DNA of 64,000 nt from positions 29,936-93,935 of the forward strand of contig WAIB01000006.1 of assembly GCA_009873655.1 (NCBI GenBank), read 5' to 3'. Of this stretch, positions 1 to 8,801 are shown piece after piece. The notes below the pieces were generated by a model. It ran no database searches. It was not told the DNA's origin and saw only the letters and a program-made list of their open reading frames with translations. Each line of letters starts with the position of its first letter. The first letter of the stretch is position 1. The DNA is from Nitrospinota bacterium. GTDB lineage: Bacteria; Nitrospinota; Nitrospinia; Nitrospinales; VA-1. The translations under genes and the position numbers were made by a program.

Positions 1-1250
1 TGGGCCGCATAATACCCACCCATAATGCCCTGCAGTTCCGGAAACTCGAATACCATTTGACTGACCAGATCCGCTTTACTCAAATAGGCCGCCCTTCTTA
101 CCTGCTCTTCCTTTTGCTGACAAACCTGGTTCGAAACAATTCCTGCAAGGTCCGTAACACGGCCTACTTTTTCGTAAATGGTTCCCAGTTTTTTTTGAAA
201 GACCACCCCTTTCAGAAGATCCACAAATTCTTCAAGGTTTTTCTTTCGGTCTTCATCGTAAAAAAAGCGGGCGTCTTCAAGTCGGGCGCGCAACACCCGT
301 TCATTTCCTTTTCGGATTTCATCACCTTCACTGCCCGGCATATTGCTGACGGTAATAAAGCAGGGTAGAAGCTTTTCCTCTTTATCCCATACAGGAAAAT
401 ACTTCTGATGAGATTTCATCGTTATGACCAGAAGCTCTTTCGGCAACTTCAGAAACTCCGGATCAAAATCTCCTTTTATCGCTACCGGGTATTCCACCAG
501 AAAATTAACCAGGTTCAGCAAGTCTTCATCTTTTTTAACCTGTCCCCCGGCCTGTTCGGCCAAGCGCCTGATTTGTTCCAGAATGGAATTTTTTCTTCTC
601 TCCGGATCCACTATTAGCGAATGTTTATCACATTCATCCAAATAAGACTCGAGATTTTCAATATTAAACTTCTCGGGTTTTAAAAAACGGTGCCCTCTTG
701 AAACCGCACCGTTTTTAATGCCGTCGAACTCAAATTCCAGAGCCTTCCCGTCAAACAGGGCTGCCAACCAATGCAGGGGCCTGGCAAAAGGACGGGTTTT
801 ATTTTCCCAGCGCATTTTTTTCTTAAAAGGAATTTCATTTATCAACTGGGGCAGATAATCATTCAACAAAGATGGCGTTGCCCTACCTTTGTTTTCAACC
901 TGGGCACAAACGACTTCCCCTTTGGGGGTCTGTTTACGAATAAGATCGGCTACATCAACCCCCTTACCGCGGGCAAAACCGATTGCGGCCTTGGTGGGAT
1001 GACCCTGATCATCGTAAGCCACCGAAACCCCCGGCCCTAAAAACTCGTCGACAGAATCTTCCTGCATTTCCATGACCCCCTTTACCGATACGATCAACCG
1101 TCTGGGGGTACCCATTGTTTTTGGAGTTTCTGCATCAATCCGGTTCCTCGTGAAAAAGGAGGATAACTCTTTTTCCATATACCTTAAAGCAGGTTCCACG
1201 TAACCGGATGGGATCTCTTCAGATCCAATTTCCATAAAAAATTCAGCCAT
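1..1250 (-). CDS. glyS: glycyl-tRNA synthetase beta subunit (partial, C-terminus outside window)
   Basis: Translating the minus strand from ATG at 1250 gives an uninterrupted reading frame to the window edge (about 416 residues). It starts MAEFFMEIGSEEIPSGYVEP, the conserved N-terminus of the beta subunit of the bacterial alpha2beta2 glycyl-tRNA synthetase. Further hallmarks are TPRRL, the GxxYL-like SRGHRF segment and MKSHQKYFPV. The beta subunit binds tRNA-Gly and is needed with GlyQ for charging in the cytoplasm. The family is about 690 residues, so roughly 40% is missing to the left. In most genomes glyS directly follows glyQ; here the glyQ gene lies 2.6 kb upstream with an opposite-strand gene in between, so glyS must have its own promoter in 1251-1462. 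Confidence 0.95.
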   Translation of the reverse strand, partial: MAEFFMEIGSEEIPSGYVEPALRYMEKELSSFFTRNRIDAETPKTMGTPRRLIVSVKGVMEMQEDSVDEFLGPGVSVAYDDQGHPTKAAIGFARGKGVDVADLIRKQTPKGEVVCAQVENKGRATPSLLNDYLPQLINEIPFKKKMRWENKTRPFARPLHWLAALFDGKALEFEFDGIKNGAVSRGHRFLKPEKFNIENLESYLDECDKHSLIVDPERRKNSILEQIRRLAEQAGGQVKKDEDLLNLVNFLVEYPVAIKGDFDPEFLKLPKELLVITMKSHQKYFPVWDKEEKLLPCFITVSNMPGSEGDEIRKGNERVLRARLEDARFFYDEDRKKNLEEFVDLLKGVVFQKKLGTIYEKVGRVTDLAGIVSNQVCQQKEEQVRRAAYLSKADLVSQMVFEFPELQGIMGGYYAA

Positions 1251-1462
1251 ATCTTAAAATTTCGAAACTTTCAAAATTTCCTGAAAATGAGGGCAATAAA
1301 GGCAAAAATCAGTATTATCGAGTAAAAAACTTCAAAGTCAACCTTCAGAATTGTTCAACGAAGCTCAATTCCGTGCATTATATTATGATATATTCACTAA
1401 CTTATGCGAAGTTTAATGTCTATTCTGTATGGTTTTAATCGAATCATAATGCGGAACTGGGA

Positions 1463-3850
1463 ATGACAACCATTATTCTAGTCATAATAGCCTTGGCCAT
1501 TGCTGCCGGAGTGGTTTCTAAGTTTGTAAAAAAAGACCCCCCACCGAAAAAAAGCTCTTTTTCCGAAAGCGATTCTGATGAAACTTCGGGCCGTCCCAAA
1601 TTACGGGATCCCAACCAGACAAAAAAAGCCAAAGCGGTAGTGGAAAAGGCCATAAAGATGTCCACGGAAATGGGAGTGGGAGATATCAAACTATATCTTC
1701 CACCAAAGGAACCCGAGTTATTCATAGGGAGGAAGGAAATATTTAAAGATATTGTTGCCCGCACCGGAAAACCTCCTGTAATGATCAGTTTCAGTGGTCC
1801 CCAGGGGTTAGGGAAAACCACTATGGCGATCATGATGATCAAAAGGTTTAACTCACAATTTCCGGGGGACCAGGTTTTTATGGACATGCGTGGAAGCGAC
1901 CCCAAGGCCCCTTCCCCAATGGAAATAATGAGCAGGATAATCACCCGCTTTAAACCCAATCAACCCTTACCTACAGATTTAAAATCCCTGACAAAACTGT
2001 ATCGAACCATAATAAAAAAGCAAAAAGGGATCCTCATTCTCGACAATGCTTCGGGGCCCAAGCAAATCAAACCCCTGATTCCGCCCCCTTCCTGGCTTTT
2101 AATAACCACATCAGTAAAACCGATAAATTTACCCGGTTTTATTTCCATCCACCTGGAGCCCCTGGAATATCTGGATTCACACAATATGCTCACACGGCTT
2201 TGCCCAAAGCTCAGCCACGCGATTAAAGATATTTCGAAAATCTGTAAAGATGTGCCTATCGCCCTGGAATTGATCGGAAAACTTTTCGCCATCAACTCCA
2301 CCATGGACCCGGAATATTTTGCCAATAAATTTCGCGATATAAAAAAGACCCTCGGGCATGGCGACAATGAAACCCCGGCTACAGGTATCGAATCCTCTTT
2401 GAAATACAGCTACACTCTTTTACCGGATAAAGCCTCAGTAGTGTTAAGGAAGCTTACCGCTTTTCCAGGATCCTTCAGTGCAAAAGCAGAGTCCTTTGTT
2501 TGCGAAGATACCGATAATTTATCGCTGATTGGCCTTGTCCAATATGGCCTGGTTGAAGTCAATGAAAATACAGACCGTTTTACCCTGCATGATCTGGTAA
2601 GAAAGTATTTAAAACCCCTTGCTTCTGCCGGTGAACTGGCAATGGCGGAACGGCGGCTTGCCACAGAGTTTATGAATGCCCTGGAAACCGTGGCAAAGCT
2701 GACTGCAAAAGGGGGAAAAGCTGCAATAAAAGGCATGATGTATTTCGATCAGGAGCTGGATAACATTAAAGCAGGACAGGAATGGAGCCAGAAAAACTGT
2801 TCCCGAGACAAAGACGCCGCCAAAGTCTGCAGTGCTTACACGGAAAATGGAGCGGAAATAATTGTTAAAAGACTGCAACCCGACGATACCATCCGATGGT
2901 TTGAAGCCGCTTTGTCAGCCGCTCAGCAACTTGGCGATAAAGAAGCCGAGCGGATGCATCTCCTGAATCTCGGCCCGGAATACAACAGGAAAAACCAGCC
3001 GCAAAAAGCCCTTGAGTTTATGGAGAGAGCACTCAACCTGTGCGGAAAAGAAGGGGACTCGCAGGGGGAAAAAATAGCGATAAGGCATTTGGGCGTTGCC
3101 TGCATGGCCCTGAAAAATTATAAACAAGCAGTGGAATATTTAGAACAGGATTTGAAATTCACACAAGCAGCCGGTGAAATAAAAGATGAAATGGATCTCC
3201 TGGAAAAACTGGGGGAAGCGACTCACAATATCGGCGACCTTCAAAAAGCGGTCAAATACGGAGAACAAGCTTTTGAAATGTCCAAAAATGCGGGTGACAA
3301 ATTAAAGCAAGTCAACCTTTTGAAAATGCTGGGGGAAATAAGCCAGGAACTGCAGGAAACTGAAAAAGCGATCGACTATTTTGAAAATGCGCTTGATCTG
3401 GCACAAAGAACCAAGGGACAACCTTTTGAAACTGAAATTACCAAAATGCTGAGCGAACTGGCAACTCAATCCGGGGATATTCAGAAAGCCCTCTCTTACC
3501 TGGAGAATGGATTGATTTCAGCAAAGAAAAATAATGACTCAAAGGGAGAGGGCAAAATTCTGATTGAACTTGGAAACACTCATCGGGAAAACAACGATAT
3601 CGATCAAGCCGCTATTTATTTTGAAGACGCATTGGAACTTTCCAAAAAATCGGGAAACAAAGAGTTAGAAGCTGACGCGCTTTGGAAAATTAGTATCGGC
3701 CTGGGAAATGAAGAAAGATTGATCGAAGCAACCGAGCGGGCCAATGAAGCTTTGAAAATTTATGAGGAGATCCAACACCCGGATATCATGACGGTGCGGA
3801 CACAAATTAGAAAATGGTCGAGCGGGGGAGGCCAGCCTCCTGCAGAATAA
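1463..3850 (+). CDS. membrane-anchored STAND/NB-ARC ATPase with C-terminal TPR repeats
   Basis: 795 residues. One N-terminal hydrophobic helix (about residues 3-19) followed by KK-rich residues suggests a membrane anchor with the bulk in the cytoplasm. An NB-ARC type NTPase core follows: FIGR at 87-90, P-loop GPQGLGKTT at 112-120, Walker B GILILDNA at 189-196, sensor-like LLITTS near 212, a GLPLAL-equivalent DVPIALELIG at 263-272, and LHD at 375-377 in the place of the MHD motif. From about residue 470 to 780 there are repeated helix pairs of TPR type (for example ALEFMERALNLC and AIDYFENALDLA). STAND proteins are signal-triggered switches that oligomerise on ATP binding; the ligand and output here are unknown, since no effector domain beyond the TPR region is visible. 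The gene is divergent from glyS and its stop lies 2 bp from the glyQ stop. Confidence 0.85.
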   Translation: MTTIILVIIALAIAAGVVSKFVKKDPPPKKSSFSESDSDETSGRPKLRDPNQTKKAKAVVEKAIKMSTEMGVGDIKLYLPPKEPELFIGRKEIFKDIVARTGKPPVMISFSGPQGLGKTTMAIMMIKRFNSQFPGDQVFMDMRGSDPKAPSPMEIMSRIITRFKPNQPLPTDLKSLTKLYRTIIKKQKGILILDNASGPKQIKPLIPPPSWLLITTSVKPINLPGFISIHLEPLEYLDSHNMLTRLCPKLSHAIKDISKICKDVPIALELIGKLFAINSTMDPEYFANKFRDIKKTLGHGDNETPATGIESSLKYSYTLLPDKASVVLRKLTAFPGSFSAKAESFVCEDTDNLSLIGLVQYGLVEVNENTDRFTLHDLVRKYLKPLASAGELAMAERRLATEFMNALETVAKLTAKGGKAAIKGMMYFDQELDNIKAGQEWSQKNCSRDKDAAKVCSAYTENGAEIIVKRLQPDDTIRWFEAALSAAQQLGDKEAERMHLLNLGPEYNRKNQPQKALEFMERALNLCGKEGDSQGEKIAIRHLGVACMALKNYKQAVEYLEQDLKFTQAAGEIKDEMDLLEKLGEATHNIGDLQKAVKYGEQAFEMSKNAGDKLKQVNLLKMLGEISQELQETEKAIDYFENALDLAQRTKGQPFETEITKMLSELATQSGDIQKALSYLENGLISAKKNNDSKGEGKILIELGNTHRENNDIDQAAIYFEDALELSKKSGNKELEADALWKISIGLGNEERLIEATERANEALKIYEEIQHPDIMTVRTQIRKWSSGGGQPPAE

Positions 3851-3852
3851 GA

Positions 3853-4722
3853 TTATTTTTTTAATAAAGGAAATTGCATGGCTTCTCTCTGTGCCACATA
3901 ACCTTCAGCACACAAACGAGCCAGGTTTCTGACCCTGCCGATAAAGCCTGTTCGCTCGGTAACACTAATAGCCCCTCTTGCATCCAACAGGTTAAAAGCA
4001 TGCGAACATTTCAACGTGTAATCGTAAGCGGGAAGAACCAGCTCCTTCTCCAGCAATTCCCTGGTTTCCGCCTCATACATATCAAACCATTGAAACAATC
4101 TTTCCTTGCTTGAAGCCTCAAAATTGTAACGGGAAAACTGTTTTTCCGTTTCGAGGTGAACATCGCCATACAAAAGATTTTCATTCCACTTCAAGTCATA
4201 AACGTTTTCTACATTCTGCAGGTACATGGCAATTCGTTCCAACCCATAAGTCAATTCTGCCGTAACCGGTTTTAAATCGATGCCGCCCACCTGTTGGAAA
4301 TAAGTAAACTGGGTGATCTCCATTCCATCCAGCCAAACCTCCCAACCCAACCCCCAGGCTCCCAAAGTGGGGGATTCCCAATCGTCTTCCACAAAACGAA
4401 TGTCGTGTTTCAATGGGTCCACCCCTAAAACAGTGAGACTGTTTAAATATTGATCCTGCACATCCTGGGGGGAAGGTTTGAGAATGGTCTGGAACTGGTA
4501 ATAATGTTGAAGCCGGTTCGGGTTTTCTCCATACCTGCCATCCGTGGGACGACGGGAAGGTTCAACATAGGCCGCGTTGTACGGTTCAGGCCCCAATACT
4601 CTAAAAAAGGTGACGGGATTGAACGTGCCGGCACCCACCTCTATATCATAGGGCTGATGGACAGCACACTCACGGGTTGCCCAATAGTTTTGCAGGTTTA
4701 AAATGATATCTTGAAAATACAT
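3853..4722 (-). CDS. glyQ: glycyl-tRNA synthetase alpha subunit
   Basis: 289 residues, the usual length of the family. The class II synthetase core is easily recognised: [60 protein letters not shown] and TYFQQVGG. It activates glycine and, with the GlyS beta subunit, charges tRNA-Gly in the cytoplasm. It starts at ATG 4722 with [15 protein letters not shown]. Upstream is the 97-bp tandem repeat. Downstream the coding strand runs straight into the convergent STAND gene (stops 2 bp apart) instead of glyS, which is the unusual point. Confidence 0.97.
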   Translation of the reverse strand: MYFQDIILNLQNYWATRECAVHQPYDIEVGAGTFNPVTFFRVLGPEPYNAAYVEPSRRPTDGRYGENPNRLQHYYQFQTILKPSPQDVQDQYLNSLTVLGVDPLKHDIRFVEDDWESPTLGAWGLGWEVWLDGMEITQFTYFQQVGGIDLKPVTAELTYGLERIAMYLQNVENVYDLKWNENLLYGDVHLETEKQFSRYNFEASSKERLFQWFDMYEAETRELLEKELVLPAYDYTLKCSHAFNLLDARGAISVTERTGFIGRVRNLARLCAEGYVAQREAMQFPLLKK

Positions 4723-4765
4723 AACCGATAGGGTTTAACAGAGTTCAACCAATAAAGTCAACCCC

Positions 4766-4960
4766 GCGGAGAACCTCCGCAGGCAACAGCTCCATACCCG
4801 CCAAGCCAAGAAAATCCACAAGCCTTTTACCCATGCTTTTAAAAGGCAAACAAATCTAGAGGGTGGCGAACCGCCACAGGCAACAGCTCCATACCCGCCA
4901 AGCCAAGAAAACCCACAAGCCTTTTGCCCATGCTTTTAAAAGGCAAACAAATCTAGAGGG
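4766..4960. repeat. two tandem copies of a 97-bp repeat with a hairpin at each left end
   Basis: Copy 1 is 4766-4862 and copy 2 is 4863-4959/4960. From 4780 and 4877 onward the two copies match over 84 bases with only two differences (T/C and A/G). The first 15 bases of each form a hairpin with the same GAACC loop but different stems: GCGGA/TCCGC in copy 1 and GTGGC/GCCAC in copy 2, so the stem changed in a compensated way. Each copy also holds the inverted repeat GCCTTTT/AAAAGGC (4919-4925 and 4938-4944 in copy 2). The right end of copy 2 contains the stop codon of the small gene 4953-5309. It could be a duplicated 3' untranslated region or a small dispersed palindromic element. Confidence 0.85.
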
Positions 4961-5309
4961 AAGGAAACTTCAGTTTGGCTCCGGGGTAGGCTTTTTCAAT
5001 AAGAATATCGATGACTTGTTTGATCGCTTTTATATGTTCTTTTGCTGATGGCATGGCATCGTAATCAGATTCCTCCTCATCAACAGAAATGATCCCTTCC
5101 CCCATGTAATTGCAATAGAACGAACCGAGCGGCTTGAATTTTTCCAGGGGCTCATTTCCCTGATGTGAATTTACAATCACCATTACCTGCGAATCCCTTT
5201 CCCCGGGATAGATTTCAAAGGGCCCGCCCGTTTTAAGAGTGTGCTGCTTGCAATAATCAATCACCCGCTGCATCTCTTCGGGTGAAATGGCTTTATAGAC
5301 AGTGTGCAA
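4953..5309 (-). CDS. small conserved-looking cytoplasmic protein, function unknown
   Basis: 118 residues starting MHTVYKAISPEEMQRVIDYC. No signal peptide, no membrane segment, no motif that I recognise; the protein is acidic in the middle (SVDEEESDYD) with a mixed alpha/beta composition. It starts 40 bases downstream of the gspB stop on the same strand, so it may be the last gene of a gspA-gspB transcript. Its stop codon lies inside the second copy of the 97-bp repeat, and both repeat copies carry the same CTAGAGGG end, which suggests that the repeat arose by duplicating the 3' end of this gene. Confidence 0.7.
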   Translation of the reverse strand: MHTVYKAISPEEMQRVIDYCKQHTLKTGGPFEIYPGERDSQVMVIVNSHQGNEPLEKFKPLGSFYCNYMGEGIISVDEEESDYDAMPSAKEHIKAIKQVIDILIEKAYPGAKLKFPSL

Positions 5310-5349
5310 TTTATTTATGAAGAATTTATTGGGCCTTTATAATCAGGCC

Positions 5350-6129
5350 TCAGCCGCCAGACTGGCCGATACCCATGAAAACAGATTCACCTTGATACGC
5401 AAAGACGGCTCCCGTAGATTCTATTTTCATAAGAGTAGCCGAATCAATGGTGTCTCCAATGCGCATTTTATGATTGCTGGTTTGCGCATTCGAAACAAAA
5501 ATATGGTTGGATGAACTGTCCGGAGAAAAAAATATTATTCCCTTCACTATTAATCCCGGTATGGAAAGGTGGCTGTTGATTTGCGGAATGCGGATATCAT
5601 CCGGCTCGTCGGCAAGGGATTTTGCCGATGCAATCAAAGATTGAATTTCTAAAATACCTTTCTCGTGTGAGAGATTACCTCGCATACCAGGAACAATTGG
5701 CTTGGCGCGCTCAGCCGCTTTTCTCTCAATTCCAGAGCTTTCTTTTACCGGCTTTGGGGCCCTGATTTCCGAACTGGTATCTTGAGGAGTTTTGGATATT
5801 ACCTGCTCGGGAATATTTGAAAGGGGAATACCGGGAACGGAACTGACGGTTTGTTTTTTCACCGGAGGGGTTTGCTGCAGATATCCCGGTTGAGCCCGGG
5901 CAAATTGGACCACGGGTTGTTCTGGGGGATTATCCTTCCATAACCAAACCACCCCCAACACGGTTCCCACCAAAATCAAAACGCTTTTCCAAAGAAACTT
6001 AAGCGGGATTTTCGAATCAACACCAAAACCATCTTCGTCTTGAAGAACCAGTTCTTTTAAATCCAGTTTCTTTTCTAAAACGCTTTTTTCTTCTTCAAGT
6101 TTTTTTAGCGTTTTTAAAATCGTGCTCAT
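5350..6129 (-). CDS. gspB: GspB/ExeB-like membrane protein
   Basis: 259 residues. The N-terminus MSTILKTLKKLEEEK is the characteristic cytoplasmic leader of GspB/ExeB/PulB-type proteins. A single transmembrane helix follows (about residues 47-65, LWKSVLILVGTVLGVVWLW), then a Pro-rich periplasmic linker and a C-terminal GspB domain (GLIVKGIIFFSPDSSSNHIF to the end) that in the family has a PilP/GspC-like beta fold. In the ExeAB system GspB partners the GspA ATPase and helps the secretin pass the peptidoglycan. The start is 25 bases after the gspA stop, so the two form an operon. No secretin or other type II secretion gene is in the window. Confidence 0.85.
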   Translation of the reverse strand: MSTILKTLKKLEEEKSVLEKKLDLKELVLQDEDGFGVDSKIPLKFLWKSVLILVGTVLGVVWLWKDNPPEQPVVQFARAQPGYLQQTPPVKKQTVSSVPGIPLSNIPEQVISKTPQDTSSEIRAPKPVKESSGIERKAAERAKPIVPGMRGNLSHEKGILEIQSLIASAKSLADEPDDIRIPQINSHLSIPGLIVKGIIFFSPDSSSNHIFVSNAQTSNHKMRIGDTIDSATLMKIESTGAVFAYQGESVFMGIGQSGG

Positions 6130-6154
6130 TGCTACGCCTGTAATTGAAGAAGAA

Positions 6155-8239
6155 CTACCGGGCTACCAGTTCCGGGGTTGAGTAAATTTGCAGTAGATTA
6201 TAGACAAGCATTTTACTATCTGTTTTAAATTGACCGTCATCTATAATATTGTTCTTTCGCTGAAATTCCCTGACAGCACGGATGGTTTTCGGCCCATATA
6301 AGGGAGCCTCCCTTCCCTGAAAATAACCAAGAAGCCGAAGATTTTTCTGCAGCCAGACAGCTTCCTTGCCCTCGAAACCGAGACCCAGGGATTCGGGCAG
6401 ATTTTCAAAGTCCTTCCAGTAAACGATTGCCTTTCGTGTCCACAGGGAATTGATAATTGAAAGTGGCATCTCAATTTTATCCACCGATCCAAACACTCCC
6501 ATATCTTCTTTGATAGAAGACAAAGACAGGTACTTCGTTCCCTGGGCATTGGGAAGCGATATTTCCAGTAAGGCTGGATAATTGAGGCTTTGCAGCCGTT
6601 TCATTGTTCCATTCATTTCATATTGGAGCAACTGGTTATCCATTGTCAGTTTTTCCAAATCCTCCCGGGTATGCAAATCTTCAGGGGTGATGTTCCAGGT
6701 TTCGAGAATCCATTTAACCGCTTCCAGTTTACTTTCCATGAGTGTCAGACTGGATAAATAGGTCACCAGTTTTTCTGAATCCGAAATATTCAATGCCCCA
6801 TTTGTTTGCGCTTTGACAGGGGCCGGTTCAACAACAGCCGCCGGCTGGGGAACCGATTCGGGAACATCCAAAGGAAAGCTGGGAGTGACCGTCGCCGATG
6901 AAGCTGAATAATTTATCAACTCACCAGGAGACGACAAGTCGATTGGGTTTTCCTTTATCAATGCGGCAATGTCTTTTTCCCGGGTTTTGTTTTCCAAATC
7001 CGGCAGCGCAAAATAGTTCAATGCAAAAAAACCAATTCCGGCAGCCACCGCAGAGGGAATCACCAGTTTCCAGAACTTACTGGACCAGGACTCAAGAGGC
7101 GCCAAATTGCCAATATCCTTCACGGCTGTTTTGACAATTTCGGGGACGATCTTTTTCGTACTCTCGGTGTAAGCGATCAGCAAGGTCCGGTCACAGATGA
7201 CGTTGATCATTCGCGGAATACCGCGGGAAAAACGGTAAACCGTCTCGGCCGCCTGACGGGAAAAACGTACTTTTCCTTTTCCCAAAGCAACATTCAACCG
7301 GTGCTGAATATAACCCCGGGTCTCTTCCAGGTTGAGCGGCAACAGTTCCCATTGAATGGTAATGCGTTGCCTCAACTGGCGTAGATCTTCTTTAGCGAGA
7401 ACCTTGTCCAGCTCGGGCTGACCGATTAAAACAATCTGAATGAGTTTTTCGGTATCGGTTTCCAGGTTGGAAAGCAATCTCAATTGTTCCATCACATTGG
7501 GCTGTAAATCCTGGGCTTCATCAATGATAACAACTACTCGATGGCCTTTGGCTCTTTCTTCAAGCAAAAAAGTGTTGAGCAAATCAATCAGCTTCTTTTT
7601 ACTTTTACTTTTGCCCGGCAAACCCAATTCACTATTGATGGTCTGCAGCAATTCCAGCTCGTTGATGGCAGGATTAAATATGTAAGCTATATTAAAATCG
7701 GTTCTCAATTCCCTGAGGAAACTTCGGCAGATCATCGTCTTGCCGGTGCCCACTTCACCCACAATTTTTAGAAAACCATTGTTCTCCTGCAGACCATAAA
7801 CCAGATGGGCCAGGACCTCCTTATGCTTGGGACTCAAATAAAGATATTTCGGGTCGGGGGTCAGGTCGAAGGGTTTTTCAGAAAAACCAAAAAAGTCCTG
7901 ATACACATTCTGGTGTTTGGGATTCTTAGCGCGTTCTTTACTCCCTATGAATTGAAGAGGACCGGGCTTAACAGGCGAGACAGGCTCAGGACCCTTTTTC
8001 ACCCGCACCACGGCATCATAGGCCTCACGCTTCTCTTTATTGGAGAGCGTATCATAAGCCTCCTGCGCCATCTCGATTTGCTCTTTTAAAGTAGGCTTTT
8101 CAGGTGATTCGGTTTTGCCGTCTGAAGAATCGAACTTGCTTATTAATTTCTGATATGCGCGATCGATCTCTTTTTGACTGGCATCAGGCTTTACGCCCAA
8201 CAATTTGTAAAAATTCGGGGATTCAACTTCAATAATCAT
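6155..8239 (-). CDS. gspA: GspA/ExeA-type AAA ATPase with N-terminal J-like domain and C-terminal peptidoglycan-binding domain
   Basis: 694 residues. Residues 9-78 look like a J domain (NFYKLLGVKPDASQKEIDRA ... AYDTLSNKEKREAYD) but the HPD tripeptide is replaced by DSS around residues 37-39. The ExeA segment starts at about 112 (YQDFFGFSEKPFDLTPDP), with P-loop GEVGTGKT at 161-168, Walker B VVVIIDEAQD at 235-244, and GQPEL and RQLRQRI further on. A transmembrane helix is near 396-420 (KLVIPSAVAAGIGFFALNYF). The last 70 residues are a peptidoglycan-binding type 1 domain (LRLLGYFQG ... GPKTIRAVREFQR). GspA-GspB remodels peptidoglycan for secretin assembly. The J-like extension is not part of the classical protein. 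Start chosen at ATG 8239, which keeps the J-like domain. Confidence 0.9.
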   Translation of the reverse strand: MIIEVESPNFYKLLGVKPDASQKEIDRAYQKLISKFDSSDGKTESPEKPTLKEQIEMAQEAYDTLSNKEKREAYDAVVRVKKGPEPVSPVKPGPLQFIGSKERAKNPKHQNVYQDFFGFSEKPFDLTPDPKYLYLSPKHKEVLAHLVYGLQENNGFLKIVGEVGTGKTMICRSFLRELRTDFNIAYIFNPAINELELLQTINSELGLPGKSKSKKKLIDLLNTFLLEERAKGHRVVVIIDEAQDLQPNVMEQLRLLSNLETDTEKLIQIVLIGQPELDKVLAKEDLRQLRQRITIQWELLPLNLEETRGYIQHRLNVALGKGKVRFSRQAAETVYRFSRGIPRMINVICDRTLLIAYTESTKKIVPEIVKTAVKDIGNLAPLESWSSKFWKLVIPSAVAAGIGFFALNYFALPDLENKTREKDIAALIKENPIDLSSPGELINYSASSATVTPSFPLDVPESVPQPAAVVEPAPVKAQTNGALNISDSEKLVTYLSSLTLMESKLEAVKWILETWNITPEDLHTREDLEKLTMDNQLLQYEMNGTMKRLQSLNYPALLEISLPNAQGTKYLSLSSIKEDMGVFGSVDKIEMPLSIINSLWTRKAIVYWKDFENLPESLGLGFEGKEAVWLQKNLRLLGYFQGREAPLYGPKTIRAVREFQRKNNIIDDGQFKTDSKMLVYNLLQIYSTPELVAR

Positions 8240-8600
8240 GCGCTCTCTTCCGTCTTGTTAGTCAAGAACCTGCCATTTGAGTACAAATTCATTGCAGAAC
8301 TATAAGCTATTGAAACTTAATCTATTACTAATCTCTGGTATTTTTTTGCAAAAGTTCTCCCTGAAAACCATCCAGAATATCTTTAACACTTTATTTTCAA
8401 ATAGTTATAGATTCTCCAAATTGTAATAATTGTATCCTTATTTTCACAAAAAATCAATAACTGCATAATAAACAATTAGTTATTAGATCCCCGGCAAAAA
8501 TTGAGAATCGGGAGGATATTTTCAGGAAGTCGGGGCTATTTTTTTTGAAAATGGAGTTGGGTTTCGGTGCTAAGATTGCCGAAAAATCTCAGGCAGTGAA
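8240..8600. other. divergent intergenic region between gspA and yacG
   Basis: 361 bases, AT-rich, with no credible coding frame. It must hold the promoters for gspA (leftward) and yacG (rightward). A hairpin TTTCGG/CCGAAA (8562-8567 and 8579-8584) lies in the probable yacG leader. I could not fix a convincing -35/-10 pair. Confidence 0.5.
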
Positions 8601-8783
8601 ATGGAAGAGGAAAGAAAATTTTTTAAATGCCCCATATGCAAAAAACCCGCTTTGGCGGACAGAGAAAAAAACCCCTATCTTCCGTTCTGTTCGGAACGTT
8701 GTCGCACCATTGATCTGGGTGCCTGGCTGGATGAGAAATACGTCATCGAAAGCGACGAACCTTTTTTCGATTCAGAGCAATAA
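8601..8783 (+). CDS. yacG: YacG-type zinc-binding DNA gyrase inhibitor
   Basis: 60 residues, matching the usual 60-70 of the family. It has the four-cysteine zinc site CPICKKP ... PFCSERCR followed by the diagnostic IDLGAWLDEKYVI. In E. coli YacG binds GyrB and blocks its DNA binding; here that role is by family only. It is a monocistronic gene convergent with the VCBS lipoprotein gene (18 bases between stops). The ATG at 8601 has only a weak ribosome binding site. Confidence 0.9.
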   Translation: MEEERKFFKCPICKKPALADREKNPYLPFCSERCRTIDLGAWLDEKYVIESDEPFFDSEQ

Positions 8784-8801
8784 GAAAACTTTTTTAAGGA
8801 A

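Noticed and set aside
1444..1959. Minus-strand open frame of 171 codons inside the STAND gene
   Set aside because: It is antisense to the P-loop region of a convincing protein and has no recognisable domain or ribosome binding site.
4766..4960. CRISPR array
   Set aside because: Only two copies, directly adjacent without spacers, and 97 bases long; no cas genes nearby.
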